A DNA stretch of 64,000 bases from Guptibacillus spartinae (GTDB taxonomy: Bacteria; Bacillota; Bacilli; Bacillales; Guptibacillaceae): positions 1 through 64,000 of the forward strand of contig NZ_JAQQWU010000006.1 in assembly GCF_028610625.1 (NCBI RefSeq). Reading direction: 5' to 3'. Shown here one piece after another: positions 47,806-58,046 of the stretch. Below the pieces are notes generated by a model that was given only the letters and a program-made list of their open reading frames with translations, did not search any database and was not told where the DNA came from. Position 1 is the first letter of the stretch. Every line of letters starts with the position of its first letter. The translations under genes were made by a program, and so were the position numbers.

Positions 47806-50451
47806 CTATCTTTTTTTAGGTTTAAATGGCCACCAGATGCCATTTCCAAATGAAACGACAACTGCAGGAATGAGAAGAGGGAGAACGATTAGACCATATA
47901 GTAGCAAACCTGTAATGACAATGGTAGCAATTTGCATTAGGCTTAGGACACCAGAAGGCATCATAGCACCAAATGTTCCTGCTAATATAATAGCCGCGGT
48001 AATCACAACTGTTCCCATTTTTGCCATAGACCGATGCATGGCTTCCATAATACCAATCGAAGCTTCTTCGTTAAAGCGGTCGAGTAGAAAGATGGAATAA
48101 TCCACGCCAAGTGCAATGAGCATAACAAATCCAAAGAATGGAACAGCCCATGTAATGCCATCATAGCCTAGTAGATTAATAAAGATTAACTCCGAAATGG
48201 CGATTGATGTAAAGTACGTAAGTAGCAGTGAACCTATCATCACAATTGGCATAATCATGGAGCGGAAAAGAAGGGTTAAGATAATAAACAAACCGACAAG
48301 CATGATGATCACGGTTCTTGTGAAATCACTCGTTGAAATATCAGATAAGTCGCTATTAATACTTGAAACCCCGCTATAAGCAACCGTTGCTTCTTCAAGT
48401 GGTGTTCCGTCAATTGAGCGGGAGACAGTCTCTTTTATTTCACGTACGGTTTGAATGGCCTCAGTTGAATAAGGATCTTCTTTTAAAATTACTTCAAGTG
48501 TAACGGCCTTTTGATCATCGAACGCATACCGTTCAATAGCTGGTGCAAACTCATCGTTATCAAGTGTACCTTTTGGAATGAAAACGCCCGTGTCTCGAAG
48601 TGCGTTCGAATCCCCCATATTGGATACCAAATCTGCGGCGTCCTGTAAGCCGTTCTTTATTTCATTCAGTCCATCAATCGATGACCCAACACCTTTTGAT
48701 AAATCCGAAATGCCACCACTTAATTCAGAAACTTGACCTGACTGACTTTGTAGATCGGAAGAGGCACCTGCTAGCCCCTGTTGAATTTGGCCAAGCTGCT
48801 GTTGAACCTGACCGAGCTGTTCTGAAGCTGCAGCTACATTTTGAGATTGTTGAAGTCCTTGTGAAATGGAACCAAGCTGATCATTCACTTGCCCCAATCC
48901 GTTTACTGCATCTTCAAGCCCTCCGGCATTACCGCCAGACGGAATTTGACCGCTAATTTGATCTAATCCATTTTGTACTTCCGTTAATCCATTCTGTACG
49001 TCATTGATACCGTTCGCAGCATCATTTAAGCCGTCACCAACCTGTGAAAGTTGTGAATCAACATAGAAGTCATCAATCACATCTCCTGCTGGTCTAGTAA
49101 TGGACCTAACAGAAGCTACCTCTTCGTTCTTCTCAATGTCTTTGCTAATTGTTTCGATATAAGGAAGCAATTCTTCCGTTACAATCGCATCATCTTGCTG
49201 AATAATGACTTTAACAGGAAGCGAATCCCCTTTACCGAAACCTTCTTCAATCGCATCTAGCCCTTTAACAGATTCATAGTCACTACCAATCTCGTTGACA
49301 GTATTAAACGACAGTTGATCGTCATAAGTGAAAAGGAGTGGAACCATGATAACGGCCACAACGACCATCGACCAAATTGGTTTGTTAATAGAGAAACGAC
49401 CAAAACTGGTCCATAGTTTACTATCTTTGTGAGACGCTGATTTTTTTGAAGGCCAAAACAGTTTCTCTTTCAACAGCGCCATAAAGAATGGAACGATGGT
49501 AAACAAAACAAGCATTAAGACGGCAATCCCAACAGCAACTCCAACAGCTGATTTAAAGATAGGGAAGTCAGCAAAGCCAATCGCCGCAAAACCAATGAAG
49601 ACGGCTAATCCACTTATTAATAACGTTCGTCCTGCTGTTTTATACGTATTTACGATCGCATCTTCTACTGAATGTCCTTCTGTTAATTCTTCTTTATACC
49701 TGCTTAAAAGAAGAATACAGTAGTCTGTTCCTATTCCAAATAAGACGGCAACTAAGAAGATTTGTGTATAGTTGGACACTGGGAAGCCAATCCAATCAAT
49801 CAAAAACGCAACAATTGACTGGCTAAGAAGATACGTTACACCTACAGCGAGCAATGGAATAAAAGGTGTCGTAATGGAACGGAAAACAGCGAGTAGAAGT
49901 ATAAAAATTAATGCGACAGTAATGATTTCAGTGCGTTCAAGTCCTTTTTGAGCACTTTCATTCACATCATGATTAATGATGGCCTCTCCTGTAAGATAAG
50001 CTGTTGTATCAGAAGGTACGACATCTTCTCGAATGTGATTGGCGAGGTCATTCACTTCTTCATCCGTTCCATCTACTGTAATTGGTAGAAGAACCGTTTC
50101 TTTATCTTCAGAAACAAGTTGCTCCGTCATTTCTTCACTTTCGAAAGGATCGAGCACATCTTTAATGATGGACTCTTCTTCTTTAAGCTCTTGTGCAATA
50201 GAAGAAACCGTTTGTTTTGCTTGATCTTCAACGGGTTGATCATAAGTAAACACTAGAGAAATCGTTTCATCTCCTGCCCCGGCTTCCTCAAGTATGTCCG
50301 CAGCTACTTTTGAATCAGCGTTTTCAGGGAGTTGAAATGTCCCTGCATCCTCGGCCTGCTTGGAAAGGTTTGGAGATAAGATAAATAATGTGATAGTTAG
50401 CGCGATAAGTGCCAATGCAATTGGCCATTTAAATTTTAAAATTTGTCTCAT
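47806..50451 (-). CDS. MMPL/RND-type membrane exporter, 881 aa
   Basis: Two repeats of a helix plus large extracytoplasmic domain. Each repeat has the MMPL proton-relay motif: FGIGTDYCILLLSRYKEEL and ALGVDYSIFLLDRFNEEA. Between them a long Gln/Gly/Asn-rich coiled-coil insert (IQNGLTEVQNGL, QLGQVQQQLGQIQQGLAG) replaces the usual loop. It exports lipids, siderophores or drugs. The ATG overlaps the preceding MarR gene by four bases, so the two form an operon. Confidence 0.88.
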   Translation of the reverse strand: MRQILKFKWPIALALIALTITLFILSPNLSKQAEDAGTFQLPENADSKVAADILEEAGAGDETISLVFTYDQPVEDQAKQTVSSIAQELKEEESIIKDVLDPFESEEMTEQLVSEDKETVLLPITVDGTDEEVNDLANHIREDVVPSDTTAYLTGEAIINHDVNESAQKGLERTEIITVALIFILLLAVFRSITTPFIPLLAVGVTYLLSQSIVAFLIDWIGFPVSNYTQIFLVAVLFGIGTDYCILLLSRYKEELTEGHSVEDAIVNTYKTAGRTLLISGLAVFIGFAAIGFADFPIFKSAVGVAVGIAVLMLVLFTIVPFFMALLKEKLFWPSKKSASHKDSKLWTSFGRFSINKPIWSMVVVAVIMVPLLFTYDDQLSFNTVNEIGSDYESVKGLDAIEEGFGKGDSLPVKVIIQQDDAIVTEELLPYIETISKDIEKNEEVASVRSITRPAGDVIDDFYVDSQLSQVGDGLNDAANGINDVQNGLTEVQNGLDQISGQIPSGGNAGGLEDAVNGLGQVNDQLGSISQGLQQSQNVAAASEQLGQVQQQLGQIQQGLAGASSDLQSQSGQVSELSGGISDLSKGVGSSIDGLNEIKNGLQDAADLVSNMGDSNALRDTGVFIPKGTLDNDEFAPAIERYAFDDQKAVTLEVILKEDPYSTEAIQTVREIKETVSRSIDGTPLEEATVAYSGVSSINSDLSDISTSDFTRTVIIMLVGLFIILTLLFRSMIMPIVMIGSLLLTYFTSIAISELIFINLLGYDGITWAVPFFGFVMLIALGVDYSIFLLDRFNEEASIGIMEAMHRSMAKMGTVVITAAIILAGTFGAMMPSGVLSLMQIATIVITGLLLYGLIVLPLLIPAVVVSFGNGIWWPFKPKKR

Positions 50452-50900
50452 TTTGCATCTCCTTCTGTTTTTAAAATTGAACTTAACTTACGAAAAATCC
50501 GTAAGAATTCATCTATTTCTTCTTCATGAAAATCATTTAATACAATTTTTTCAACATGTTCATAAATGACTTCATTAAACAAAGTAACAACATCATTTCC
50601 TTTTTGGGTAAGTGTGATGGATTTGCCTCTTAAATCCTCTTTAGAATCAACAGTCCTTACAAGTCCTTTCGTCTCAAGTTTTTTGTAACGATTGGAAATC
50701 GCGCTCTTGTGTACGCCTTGTAAAGAAGCGAGTTTACCTGGAGAGATACATCCAGATTTTGAAATGATCTGAAGCATCTGAAGCTGTTCAGAAGAATACT
50801 CTTCAAATAGTTGATGCTCAAAAGAACGAATAATTCGTTCAGTTCCATACATGATCACTTCTTCAAAAAGCTCAACGGCTTCACACAACTTCTTTTTCAT
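50448..50900 (-). CDS. MarR family transcriptional regulator
   Basis: 150 residues. CISPGKLASLQGVHKSAISN is the recognition helix, and KGLVRTVDSKEDLRGKSIT the wing. GGAGG lies seven bases before the ATG. Two tandem GTTTA-N5-TAAAC dyads upstream are its probable operators, so the exporter is likely induced by the substrate. Confidence 0.87.
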   Translation of the reverse strand: MKKKLCEAVELFEEVIMYGTERIIRSFEHQLFEEYSSEQLQMLQIISKSGCISPGKLASLQGVHKSAISNRYKKLETKGLVRTVDSKEDLRGKSITLTQKGNDVVTLFNEVIYEHVEKIVLNDFHEEEIDEFLRIFRKLSSILKTEGDAK

Positions 50901-50916
50901 TCATATACCTCCGTTA

Positions 50917-50953
50917 GTTTATCCTCTAAACATTATTAGTTTACCCCCTAAAC
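50917..50953 (-). promoter_or_regulatory. tandem MarR operators
   Basis: GTTTA-TCCTC-TAAAC (50917-50931) and GTTTA-CCCCC-TAAAC (50939-50953), centres 22 bases apart, i.e. on one face of the helix. Confidence 0.7.
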
Positions 50954-51158
50954 GATGAGGAATGCAAAGATTAACTATTATGAAATAGGTGAAGAATTTC
51001 GGTGAATGGATGAACACTTTGTGGAAAGTTTTGTGAAATGGGAAGAAATAATGAAAATTTACAGAATTTTGGAACAATAATGATTGCGTATTTGTCTTGT
51101 TGATATTATGATAAAAGAAATAGAGAGATGTTCGCTAAAACGAAAGGGAGGAATGAGG

Positions 51159-51464
51159 GTGAAGAGCACTGGTGTTGTAAGAAAAATTGATGAACTAGGC
51201 CGAATTGTCATTCCTAAAGAACTCCGCCGTACGTTAGACATCAATGTGAAAGATCCAATTGAAATTTTTACAAGTGAAAACAAAGTGATATTACAGAAGT
51301 ATCAAGCAGACATGGCCTGCATGATCACAGGTGAGATCCTAGATGATAACCAGACGTTTGGTAATGGAAACATAGTGCTCAGTAAAGAGGGAATGCTTCT
51401 TCTCCAAGAAGAATTGGAGAAGAAGTTAGGAAAAAAAGAAGAGGAAATGATAAATGCGGAATAA
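51159..51464 (+). CDS. AbrB family transition-state regulator (AbrB/Abh-like)
   Basis: 101 residues. STGVVRKIDELGRIVIPKEL is the AbrB N-terminal DNA-binding swapped-hairpin; the C-terminal part (ACMITGEILDDNQTFGNGNI) also resembles Abh. I start at GTG 51159, with GGAGG seven bases upstream; the in-frame ATG at 51153 is too close to the ribosome site. AbrB proteins repress post-exponential genes. Monocistronic with a terminator at about 51,473-51,500. Confidence 0.87.
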   Translation: MKSTGVVRKIDELGRIVIPKELRRTLDINVKDPIEIFTSENKVILQKYQADMACMITGEILDDNQTFGNGNIVLSKEGMLLLQEELEKKLGKKEEEMINAE

Positions 51465-51472
51465 TGAATCTT

Positions 51473-51500
51473 CCCTTCCATCCACATGGGAGGGTATTTT
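51473..51500 (+). terminator. intrinsic terminator
   Basis: CCCTTCCAT pairs with ATGGGAGGG (one T-G wobble), then a run of eight T. Confidence 0.7.
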
Positions 51501-51543
51501 TTTTGGAGAATGTGTCGATTGGGAAAGTAGGGTGCAGGGCAAA

Positions 51544-52302
51544 TCAATACCTTAACTTTAGAAGGACATCCCGAATATGGGGATCTTCCATCATCGTGGA
51601 ACCGAACTTTCTTGTAATTTCTGTTAAGGCAATGTCGTGGTAAAAGAATTCAGTAAAAAAAGTAACGAGTGGTTTTGATTTCGTGTGGATCGCCTGCCAG
51701 TTCGTATCTTCAATACCTGCAAATAAAACTTCTTCATGATCAATAATCACGATCCGACTTCGCTCAAGTTTCTGGTGATCTGTATCTGGAATGAGGGTTA
51801 TTACATGACTAAGGTTAGAGTCAATTTCCCCAATTGTATGTATTTCAACTGCAATTCCCTCCGCTTCTTTTTCCTCAAGTAAAGGAAGGTGTTGGACAAT
51901 ATCATCCGCCCAACCGGAGAAAATAATTGAACAAGTTGAAAGGTGAAGGAGTTCAGATACAAGGGAGTGAATCGACTGTTCTTCTTTTAGTGTCCAAACG
52001 CGGTCATCAATCTTTTTTTTGCGAGATTGTATGGTTTTTAGTTGGTTAATATTATCGTTAAAGTCATGCTGAAGTTTCGTAATCGCTGAATCCAGTGGAA
52101 GTGGAGCATAAAGGCGCTTTTTTTCAGTAGTTGATTCTAATATCATTCCTTTCTCGCTCATACGCCGAAGAACATCATAAACTTTTGATCTAGGAACGCC
52201 AGAGCGTTTAACAATTGACGTGGCATCAAGAGCTTCGTCGATTGTAATAAGAGCTTCATAGACCTGACTTTCATATTGCGTAAATCCAAACTCTTGCAGC
52301 AT
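51544..52302 (-). CDS. TrmB family transcriptional regulator
   Basis: 252 residues. N-terminal winged helix (FGFTQYESQVYEALI, SGVPRSKVYDVLRRMSEKGM) followed by a coiled linker (NINQLKTIQSRKKKIDDRV) and a PLD-like C-terminal sensor domain. TrmB-like proteins often respond to sugars or drugs. Divergent from an MFS exporter gene with an inverted repeat between, so it probably represses both. Confidence 0.83.
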   Translation of the reverse strand: MLQEFGFTQYESQVYEALITIDEALDATSIVKRSGVPRSKVYDVLRRMSEKGMILESTTEKKRLYAPLPLDSAITKLQHDFNDNINQLKTIQSRKKKIDDRVWTLKEEQSIHSLVSELLHLSTCSIIFSGWADDIVQHLPLLEEKEAEGIAVEIHTIGEIDSNLSHVITLIPDTDHQKLERSRIVIIDHEEVLFAGIEDTNWQAIHTKSKPLVTFFTEFFYHDIALTEITRKFGSTMMEDPHIRDVLLKLRY

Positions 52303-52406
52303 GTATCCATTCTCCTTACTTCGTCAGTTCATTTCTTATTATGATAGCACAACCGATTGAGACGGGAAAAGCGACCTTCATTTTCCTATTGATTAATCTT
52401 TGCATT

Positions 52407-52432
52407 AAAGTTACTCTTTTAGTGGTAACTTT
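52407..52432. promoter_or_regulatory. operator dyad between trmB-like and MFS genes
   Basis: AAAGTTAC-N10-GTAACTTT, perfect 8-bp arms, just upstream of the MFS ribosome site; TTGCAT at 52400 may be the -35 box. Confidence 0.6.
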
Positions 52433-52453
52433 ATAAAAGGAGTGCGAGGATGA

Positions 52454-53626
52454 ATGAATAAACGAGTATATTTACTAACAATCGTTTCGTTTGTAGTCGG
52501 GATGGTTGAGTTAATCATTGGAGGGATTCTTGACCTTGTTGCAGAAGATCTCCAAATTAGTCTCGGGAAAACGGGACTTTTGATTAGTGTTTTCTCTATC
52601 GTGTTTGCGGTAATGGGGCCGATCCTATTATCCCTCACTGCAAAAGTAGAACGTAAAAAACTGACGCTCTACTCGCTAGTCGTTTTTCTTGTAGGTAACT
52701 TAATCGCTGTATGGAGTTCAACATTTTCATTATTAATGGTAGCCAGAATCATTGCTGCAGCCAGCGGCTCCCTTTTAGTTGTTTTATGCGTTACAATGGC
52801 ATCAAACATTGTTAAAAAGGAATATCGCGCTAGAGCGATTGGTGTTGTATTTATGGGAATCAGTGCATCGCTTGTTTTAGGTGTTCCTATTGGCTTGATG
52901 TTAGGAAATGCTTTTGGATGGAAAGCTCCATTTATCCTTATTATTGGTCTTACGCTATTATCAATGGCAGGCGTAGCGTTGTTTATGGAAAAAATTCAAC
53001 CAAAGCCAGCAATCCCTATTCTTAGCCAAATCAAAACATTAAAAGATAAACGTATTTTAACTGCTCAACTTACATCATTTTTGTTTTTAACAGGTCACTT
53101 AACGCTTTACGGCTATTTGACACCATTTCTAAAAACAACGCTTGGATTATCCGGTAATTGGGTAAGTATTGTTTATCTCATCTTTGGAGTAGCTGCAGTT
53201 GCCGGTGGAGGGTTAGGAGGAGTGGCTTCTGATCGTTTTGGTACAAAATCAACCATTTTGACAACGATTCTGGTTTTTGCAATAGCCATGTTCGTGATTC
53301 CATGGTCAACGTTCTCTTTCCCGCTATTTCTGATAATCATGGTGCTCTGGAGTATGTTAAGTTGGGGAATTACACCTGCTCAACAAAGCTATTTAATCGA
53401 ATTGGCTCCAGAATCATCGGACATTCAACAAAGTTTAAATAACTCAGCTCTTCATCTTGGCATTGCCCTCGGCTCTTCTGTTGGAGCTTTTGTAATTGAA
53501 AAGTATTCAGTCGAAATGAATGCAACTGTTGGTGGTATGTTTATACTATTTGCCCTGGCAACAGCGATTTTTTCTATTTCTAAAAATCGTGAAGTATTAT
53601 CTGTCCTGAAGAAGAAAGCTAGTTAG
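52454..53626 (+). CDS. MFS transporter (drug/arabinose-efflux type)
   Basis: 390 residues and 12 helices. VAEDLQISLGKTGLLISVFS, LMVARIIAAASGSLLVVLCV (motif C-like region of DHA1 exporters) and GGVASDRFGTKS mark the family. AAAAGGAG precedes the ATG by several bases. Probable multidrug or sugar efflux under the divergent TrmB regulator. Confidence 0.85.
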   Translation: MNKRVYLLTIVSFVVGMVELIIGGILDLVAEDLQISLGKTGLLISVFSIVFAVMGPILLSLTAKVERKKLTLYSLVVFLVGNLIAVWSSTFSLLMVARIIAAASGSLLVVLCVTMASNIVKKEYRARAIGVVFMGISASLVLGVPIGLMLGNAFGWKAPFILIIGLTLLSMAGVALFMEKIQPKPAIPILSQIKTLKDKRILTAQLTSFLFLTGHLTLYGYLTPFLKTTLGLSGNWVSIVYLIFGVAAVAGGGLGGVASDRFGTKSTILTTILVFAIAMFVIPWSTFSFPLFLIIMVLWSMLSWGITPAQQSYLIELAPESSDIQQSLNNSALHLGIALGSSVGAFVIEKYSVEMNATVGGMFILFALATAIFSISKNREVLSVLKKKAS

Positions 53627-53684
53627 TTGCGAGAGCAAAAAGGGTTTGAAATAATAGTCGTATGATGATCGGAAGGAGCGTTTT

Positions 53685-54332
53685 ATGATGAATGTATTCG
53701 TGATTGGAGCAAACGGTCAGGTTGGTCAAAACATTGTAAATTTACTTCATACTAAGGAAGAACATTCTGTGAAGGCAATGGTCCGAAAAGAAGAGCAGGC
53801 AGATGAATTAGCTAGCAGAGGAATAGAAGCAGCAGTAGTCAGTCTTGAAGACTCGGTTGAAGCTATTTCTAAAGCTATGAAAGGAAGCGAGGCCGTCATA
53901 TTTGCTGCAGGTTCAGGAGGGAATACAGGGTCAGATAAAACATTATTAGTGGATTTAGATGGAGCGGTCAAAACGATTGAAGCCGCTGAAAAGTTAGGAG
54001 TAAAACGTTATGTAATGGTCAGTGCACTTCAAGCGCATAACCGAGAAAACTGGCACGAAGCCCTTCTTCCTTATTATGCTGCGAAACATTATGCGGATAA
54101 GTGGTTAGAAGCAAGTCAATTAGACTACACAATTGTTCGTCCTGGCGGACTGTTAAATGAACCTGGAAGTGGTAAAGTTTCGATCGCTGAAAATCTTGGT
54201 AGTGGGTCAATTTCACGTGAAGATGTAGCGGAAGTAGTTGTCTCTACTTTGAAGAAGGAAAACACGATCCGTCGTTCGTTTGACTTGCTATCAGGTAACA
54301 AGGAAATTAAACAGGCTCTTGATTCATATTAA
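53685..54332 (+). CDS. NmrA/SDR-like NAD(P)-binding protein (YhfK-like)
   Basis: 215 residues. Rossmann motif VIGANGQVGQNIVNLL, then VIFAAGSGGNTGSDKTLLVD and YAAKHYADKWL; TIVRPGGL is the family hallmark. Homologues act as flavin reductases or redox-sensing proteins. GGAAGGAG lies seven bases before the ATG. Second ATG is adjacent, so the exact start is uncertain. Confidence 0.83.
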   Translation: MMNVFVIGANGQVGQNIVNLLHTKEEHSVKAMVRKEEQADELASRGIEAAVVSLEDSVEAISKAMKGSEAVIFAAGSGGNTGSDKTLLVDLDGAVKTIEAAEKLGVKRYVMVSALQAHNRENWHEALLPYYAAKHYADKWLEASQLDYTIVRPGGLLNEPGSGKVSIAENLGSGSISREDVAEVVVSTLKKENTIRRSFDLLSGNKEIKQALDSY

Positions 54333-54475
54333 AGAAGAGCTCGGATTCCCTATGCAGGAGGCTCCGTTTCCTGACTTTTCTTGTTAGAATCATACGAAAT
54401 AATATTGAGTTTATACGAAGAGATCTTTACAATATGTAGTGTACATAAATTTTTTCATCTAAAAGGAGCGGAATT

Positions 54476-55405
54476 ATGGAAAAAGTATTGATTTTTGGAC
54501 ATAAAAATCCTGACACAGATACGATTACATCTGCGCTTGTCTATGCAGATTTAAAAAGAAAACTAGGTATGGATGTTGAGCCAGTTCGCCTTGGGGCAGT
54601 TAACGGTGAAACACAGTATGCGTTAGATCAATTTAATGTAGAAGCTCCTCGCATGGTTCAAACGGTTTCGAACGAAGCGAGTGCTGTTATTCTTGTAGAC
54701 CATAATGAACGTCAACAAAGTGCTGAAGACATCGAAAACGTACGAATTCTAGAAGTTATTGATCATCATCGCATCGCAAACTTTGAAACAGCTGACCCTG
54801 TTTATTACAGAGCAGAACCAGTTGGTTGTACGGCAACTATCCTTAATAAACTTTATAAAGAAAAGAATGTTCAGATGGATAAAAAAATAGCAGGTCTCAT
54901 GCTTTCTGCAATCATCTCTGATTCTCTTCTTTTTAAATCACCTACGTGTACGGAAGAGGACATTGCAGCAGCTCGCGAGTTAGCTGAGATTGCAGGCGTG
55001 GATGCAGAGACATATGGACTTGAAATGCTGAAGGCTGGTGCAGACATGAGCAGTAAGACGCCTGCAGAACTCATTTCCCTTGATGCTAAAGAATTTGGGA
55101 TGGGGTCTTCTAAAGTTGAAGTTGCTCAAGTAAATGTAGTAGATACTCTTGATGTTCTTGCGCGTCAGGATGTTGTGGAAGAAGAAATGAGAAAAACCAT
55201 CGAAGCAAAAGAACTCGATCTTTTCCTTCTTGTGGTCACAGATATTTTAACAAATAATTCTACAGTTCTTGCATTAGGGAAACAAGCCGGTCAAGTAGAG
55301 AAGGCATTTAACGTCACGTTAATGGAAAACATGGCAGTGCTTGAAGGTGTTGTTTCTCGAAAAAAACAAATTGTACCTGTTCTAACAGAGACGTTTACAG
55401 CGTAA
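54476..55405 (+). CDS. ppaC: manganese-dependent inorganic pyrophosphatase
   Basis: 309 residues, family II (DHH) pyrophosphatase. Metal-binding motifs are [25 protein letters not shown] and [11 protein letters not shown]; the DHHA2 domain with [10 protein letters not shown] closes the protein. It hydrolyses pyrophosphate from biosynthesis in the cytosol with Mn2+. AAAAGGAG precedes the ATG. Length and motifs agree well with B. subtilis PpaC. Confidence 0.95.
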   Translation: MEKVLIFGHKNPDTDTITSALVYADLKRKLGMDVEPVRLGAVNGETQYALDQFNVEAPRMVQTVSNEASAVILVDHNERQQSAEDIENVRILEVIDHHRIANFETADPVYYRAEPVGCTATILNKLYKEKNVQMDKKIAGLMLSAIISDSLLFKSPTCTEEDIAAARELAEIAGVDAETYGLEMLKAGADMSSKTPAELISLDAKEFGMGSSKVEVAQVNVVDTLDVLARQDVVEEEMRKTIEAKELDLFLLVVTDILTNNSTVLALGKQAGQVEKAFNVTLMENMAVLEGVVSRKKQIVPVLTETFTA

Positions 55406-55421
55406 TAGTCATGCCAAACTC

Positions 55422-55448
55422 GGACAGATTCTATAAGGAATCTGTCCT
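55422..55448 (+). terminator. intrinsic terminator of ppaC
   Basis: GGACAGATTC/GAATCTGTCC stem with TTATT after. Confidence 0.8.
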
Positions 55449-55508
55449 TATTCATAAGTGTTCGTGTAAATATAATCCATATAAGGGAATTGCCAATTGA
55501 GGAACCAA

Positions 55509-56054
55509 TTAGAGTTGTTTTCTAATAGGTTCATAATCAAATAGTTTTCCCTCATATAGGAGGGTAAGCTGTTCGCATTTTCGGAAATCGTCAGGTGTCA
55601 CGAGGGCAGGAAGCTTATCCCATAGTTCAATGCCTGATCGATGAAGAACTTCAGCTACAAATTGTGAGCAGAAGTAAGAATTACTAAATTCAATCGGTTC
55701 ATTCATTGAAACCCCTAGAACACCGAGAATGTTATATAGAAATCGTTGTTTATTTTTAATGAAGATGGTTAACAACCGCTTCATTTTTATAACATCACGT
55801 TCGGTAACATCTAGTTCATAAATCACACATGTTGTATTTGGATAACGGCGGTATGTTCCTGTTAGGACATTTTCCTTTACAAAGCCACCACTCATAGGGT
55901 TACTCGGTTTTTTTCTTCCGAAGCTATACATATCATTTAATTGCTTATCAAAAGCAAGGGAGGCATGGTTGTAAGGTGCTTTTGTGTATTTTTGTATTGA
56001 TTTTGTAAACAGCGTACCAGTATCTGAGAGTAAAATATATATTTTTTGAGTCAT
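55509..56054 (-). CDS. YiiX/YebB-like NlpC/P60-fold (permuted papain) protein
   Basis: 181 residues. KAPYNHASLAFD carries the His and SYFCSQFVAEVL the catalytic Cys of permuted papain-like hydrolases. ATG 56054 with GAGG upstream is preferred over 56108. No signal peptide, so it works in the cytosol or on the membrane face. Divergent from the next gene. Confidence 0.75.
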   Translation of the reverse strand: MTQKIYILLSDTGTLFTKSIQKYTKAPYNHASLAFDKQLNDMYSFGRKKPSNPMSGGFVKENVLTGTYRRYPNTTCVIYELDVTERDVIKMKRLLTIFIKNKQRFLYNILGVLGVSMNEPIEFSNSYFCSQFVAEVLHRSGIELWDKLPALVTPDDFRKCEQLTLLYEGKLFDYEPIRKQL

Positions 56055-56125
56055 GATCCAATCCTCATTCTTTTGACGTTTAATGTCATTATACATAAAA
56101 TGATGCATGATAAGGAGGTGCCTTT

Positions 56126-57040
56126 CTGGAAAGTACAGTATGGACCTTGTCGATTATTCTACTTGCTTTATTATCTGCCCAAGTGATTTTTAGCATTGTG
56201 AAACACAACCAGCCTAATAAGGATTTTACGGGGCTACTAGTAAAAGTGAAAACGTGGTGGGGGATGTTTGGGGTATTCTGTCTTGCCACTTTATTTAATC
56301 CGTTCGTGTCATTATTTTCTTTGATGGTTCTTAGTTTCTTTGCGTTAAAAGAATACTTTTCTATGATGAAAACAAGAAAAGCTGATCGCAGGCTATTTCT
56401 TTGGTCTTATATTGCGATCCCAATTCAATTCTATTGGATTTTCATTGATTGGTATGGGATGTTCATTGTTTTTATTCCTGTATACGTTTTCTTATTACTA
56501 CCACTTCCACGTATAGTAGGAAAAGGTACGCTGGGTTTTTTAAGATCAGTAAGTTCGACTCAATGGGGCTTAATGTTGATGGTTTTTGGTTTAAGTCATC
56601 TTGCCTATTTTCAAATTGCATCTCCTATGTATGGCGCAAACCTTGTCTTATTTCTAGTCGTACTAACTCAAGTGAATGATGTGGTGCACTATGTGGTATC
56701 CCTATATGTCGGAAAGAGAAAAGTCGTTCCGTCTTCCAATCCTTTTATCACAATAGAAGGTTTTTTCTGTTCGTTATTAGCAACAGCAGCGCTTGCTTAT
56801 ACGTTATATCCATATTTAACGCCATTTAACTCTTTATTTGGCGTATTGTCAGGAGTATTAATTAGTGTAGCTGGTTTCCTAGGAAGCTTAACCATTTCCG
56901 TTCTGAGACGAGATCTTTTGCTTGGGGATCGTAAAAAATTAAAGGCTCTAGAAGAGAGTTACTTGAGTCGTGTCGATAGTCTAGCTTATACTTCGCCTGT
57001 TTTCTTTCATGTGATTCGTTACTTTTTTGATTTTATGTGA
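56126..57040 (+). CDS. CDP-diglyceride synthase-like membrane protein (possible CTG start)
   Basis: About 304 residues and eight helices. The C-terminal part (TQVNDVVHYVVSLYVGKRK, SVLRRDLLLGDRKKLKALEE) matches the CdsA signature region, in which Asp residues bind Mg-CTP. No ATG is available near the ribosome site: AAGGAGGTG is followed after seven bases by CTG at 56126, in frame; TTG 56147 is the alternative. It may make CDP-diacylglycerol or a related lipid; a housekeeping cdsA is expected elsewhere. Confidence 0.75.
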   Translation: MESTVWTLSIILLALLSAQVIFSIVKHNQPNKDFTGLLVKVKTWWGMFGVFCLATLFNPFVSLFSLMVLSFFALKEYFSMMKTRKADRRLFLWSYIAIPIQFYWIFIDWYGMFIVFIPVYVFLLLPLPRIVGKGTLGFLRSVSSTQWGLMLMVFGLSHLAYFQIASPMYGANLVLFLVVLTQVNDVVHYVVSLYVGKRKVVPSSNPFITIEGFFCSLLATAALAYTLYPYLTPFNSLFGVLSGVLISVAGFLGSLTISVLRRDLLLGDRKKLKALEESYLSRVDSLAYTSPVFFHVIRYFFDFM

Positions 57041-57061
57041 CGAGAAATAGCCGTTAATGAA

Positions 57062-57087
57062 AAAGACAGCGGAATGACCGCTGTCTT
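57062..57087. terminator. bidirectional terminator
   Basis: AAAGACAGCGG/CCGCTGTCTTT between convergent genes. Confidence 0.8.
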
Positions 57088-57095
57088 TCTAATGT

Positions 57096-57857
<762 letters not shown>

Positions 57858-58046
57858 TCACCTCTTTAGTATCTAATCAATCTTATCATACAGGAACAAT
57901 CAACCTGTGAAAAGTTTGATGGATAGAAAGGTAGGTATAGATACGTTAAAAAATTGAGTGGGATGGAAGGATGAATGAGATGGTGCCTCATAAGTTATGA
58001 TATAATTCCAGCTAGAGGATGAATAAGGAAATGGGAGGAAGCGGAA

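Noticed and set aside
48600-48956. 118-codon forward ORF opposite the MMPL gene
   Set aside because: Antisense of the coiled-coil repeat; repetitive codons create an open frame by chance.
54331-54372. GAGCTCGGATTCC...GGCTCCG as element or strong terminator
   Set aside because: The core and flanks do not match; as terminator the T-run is weak.
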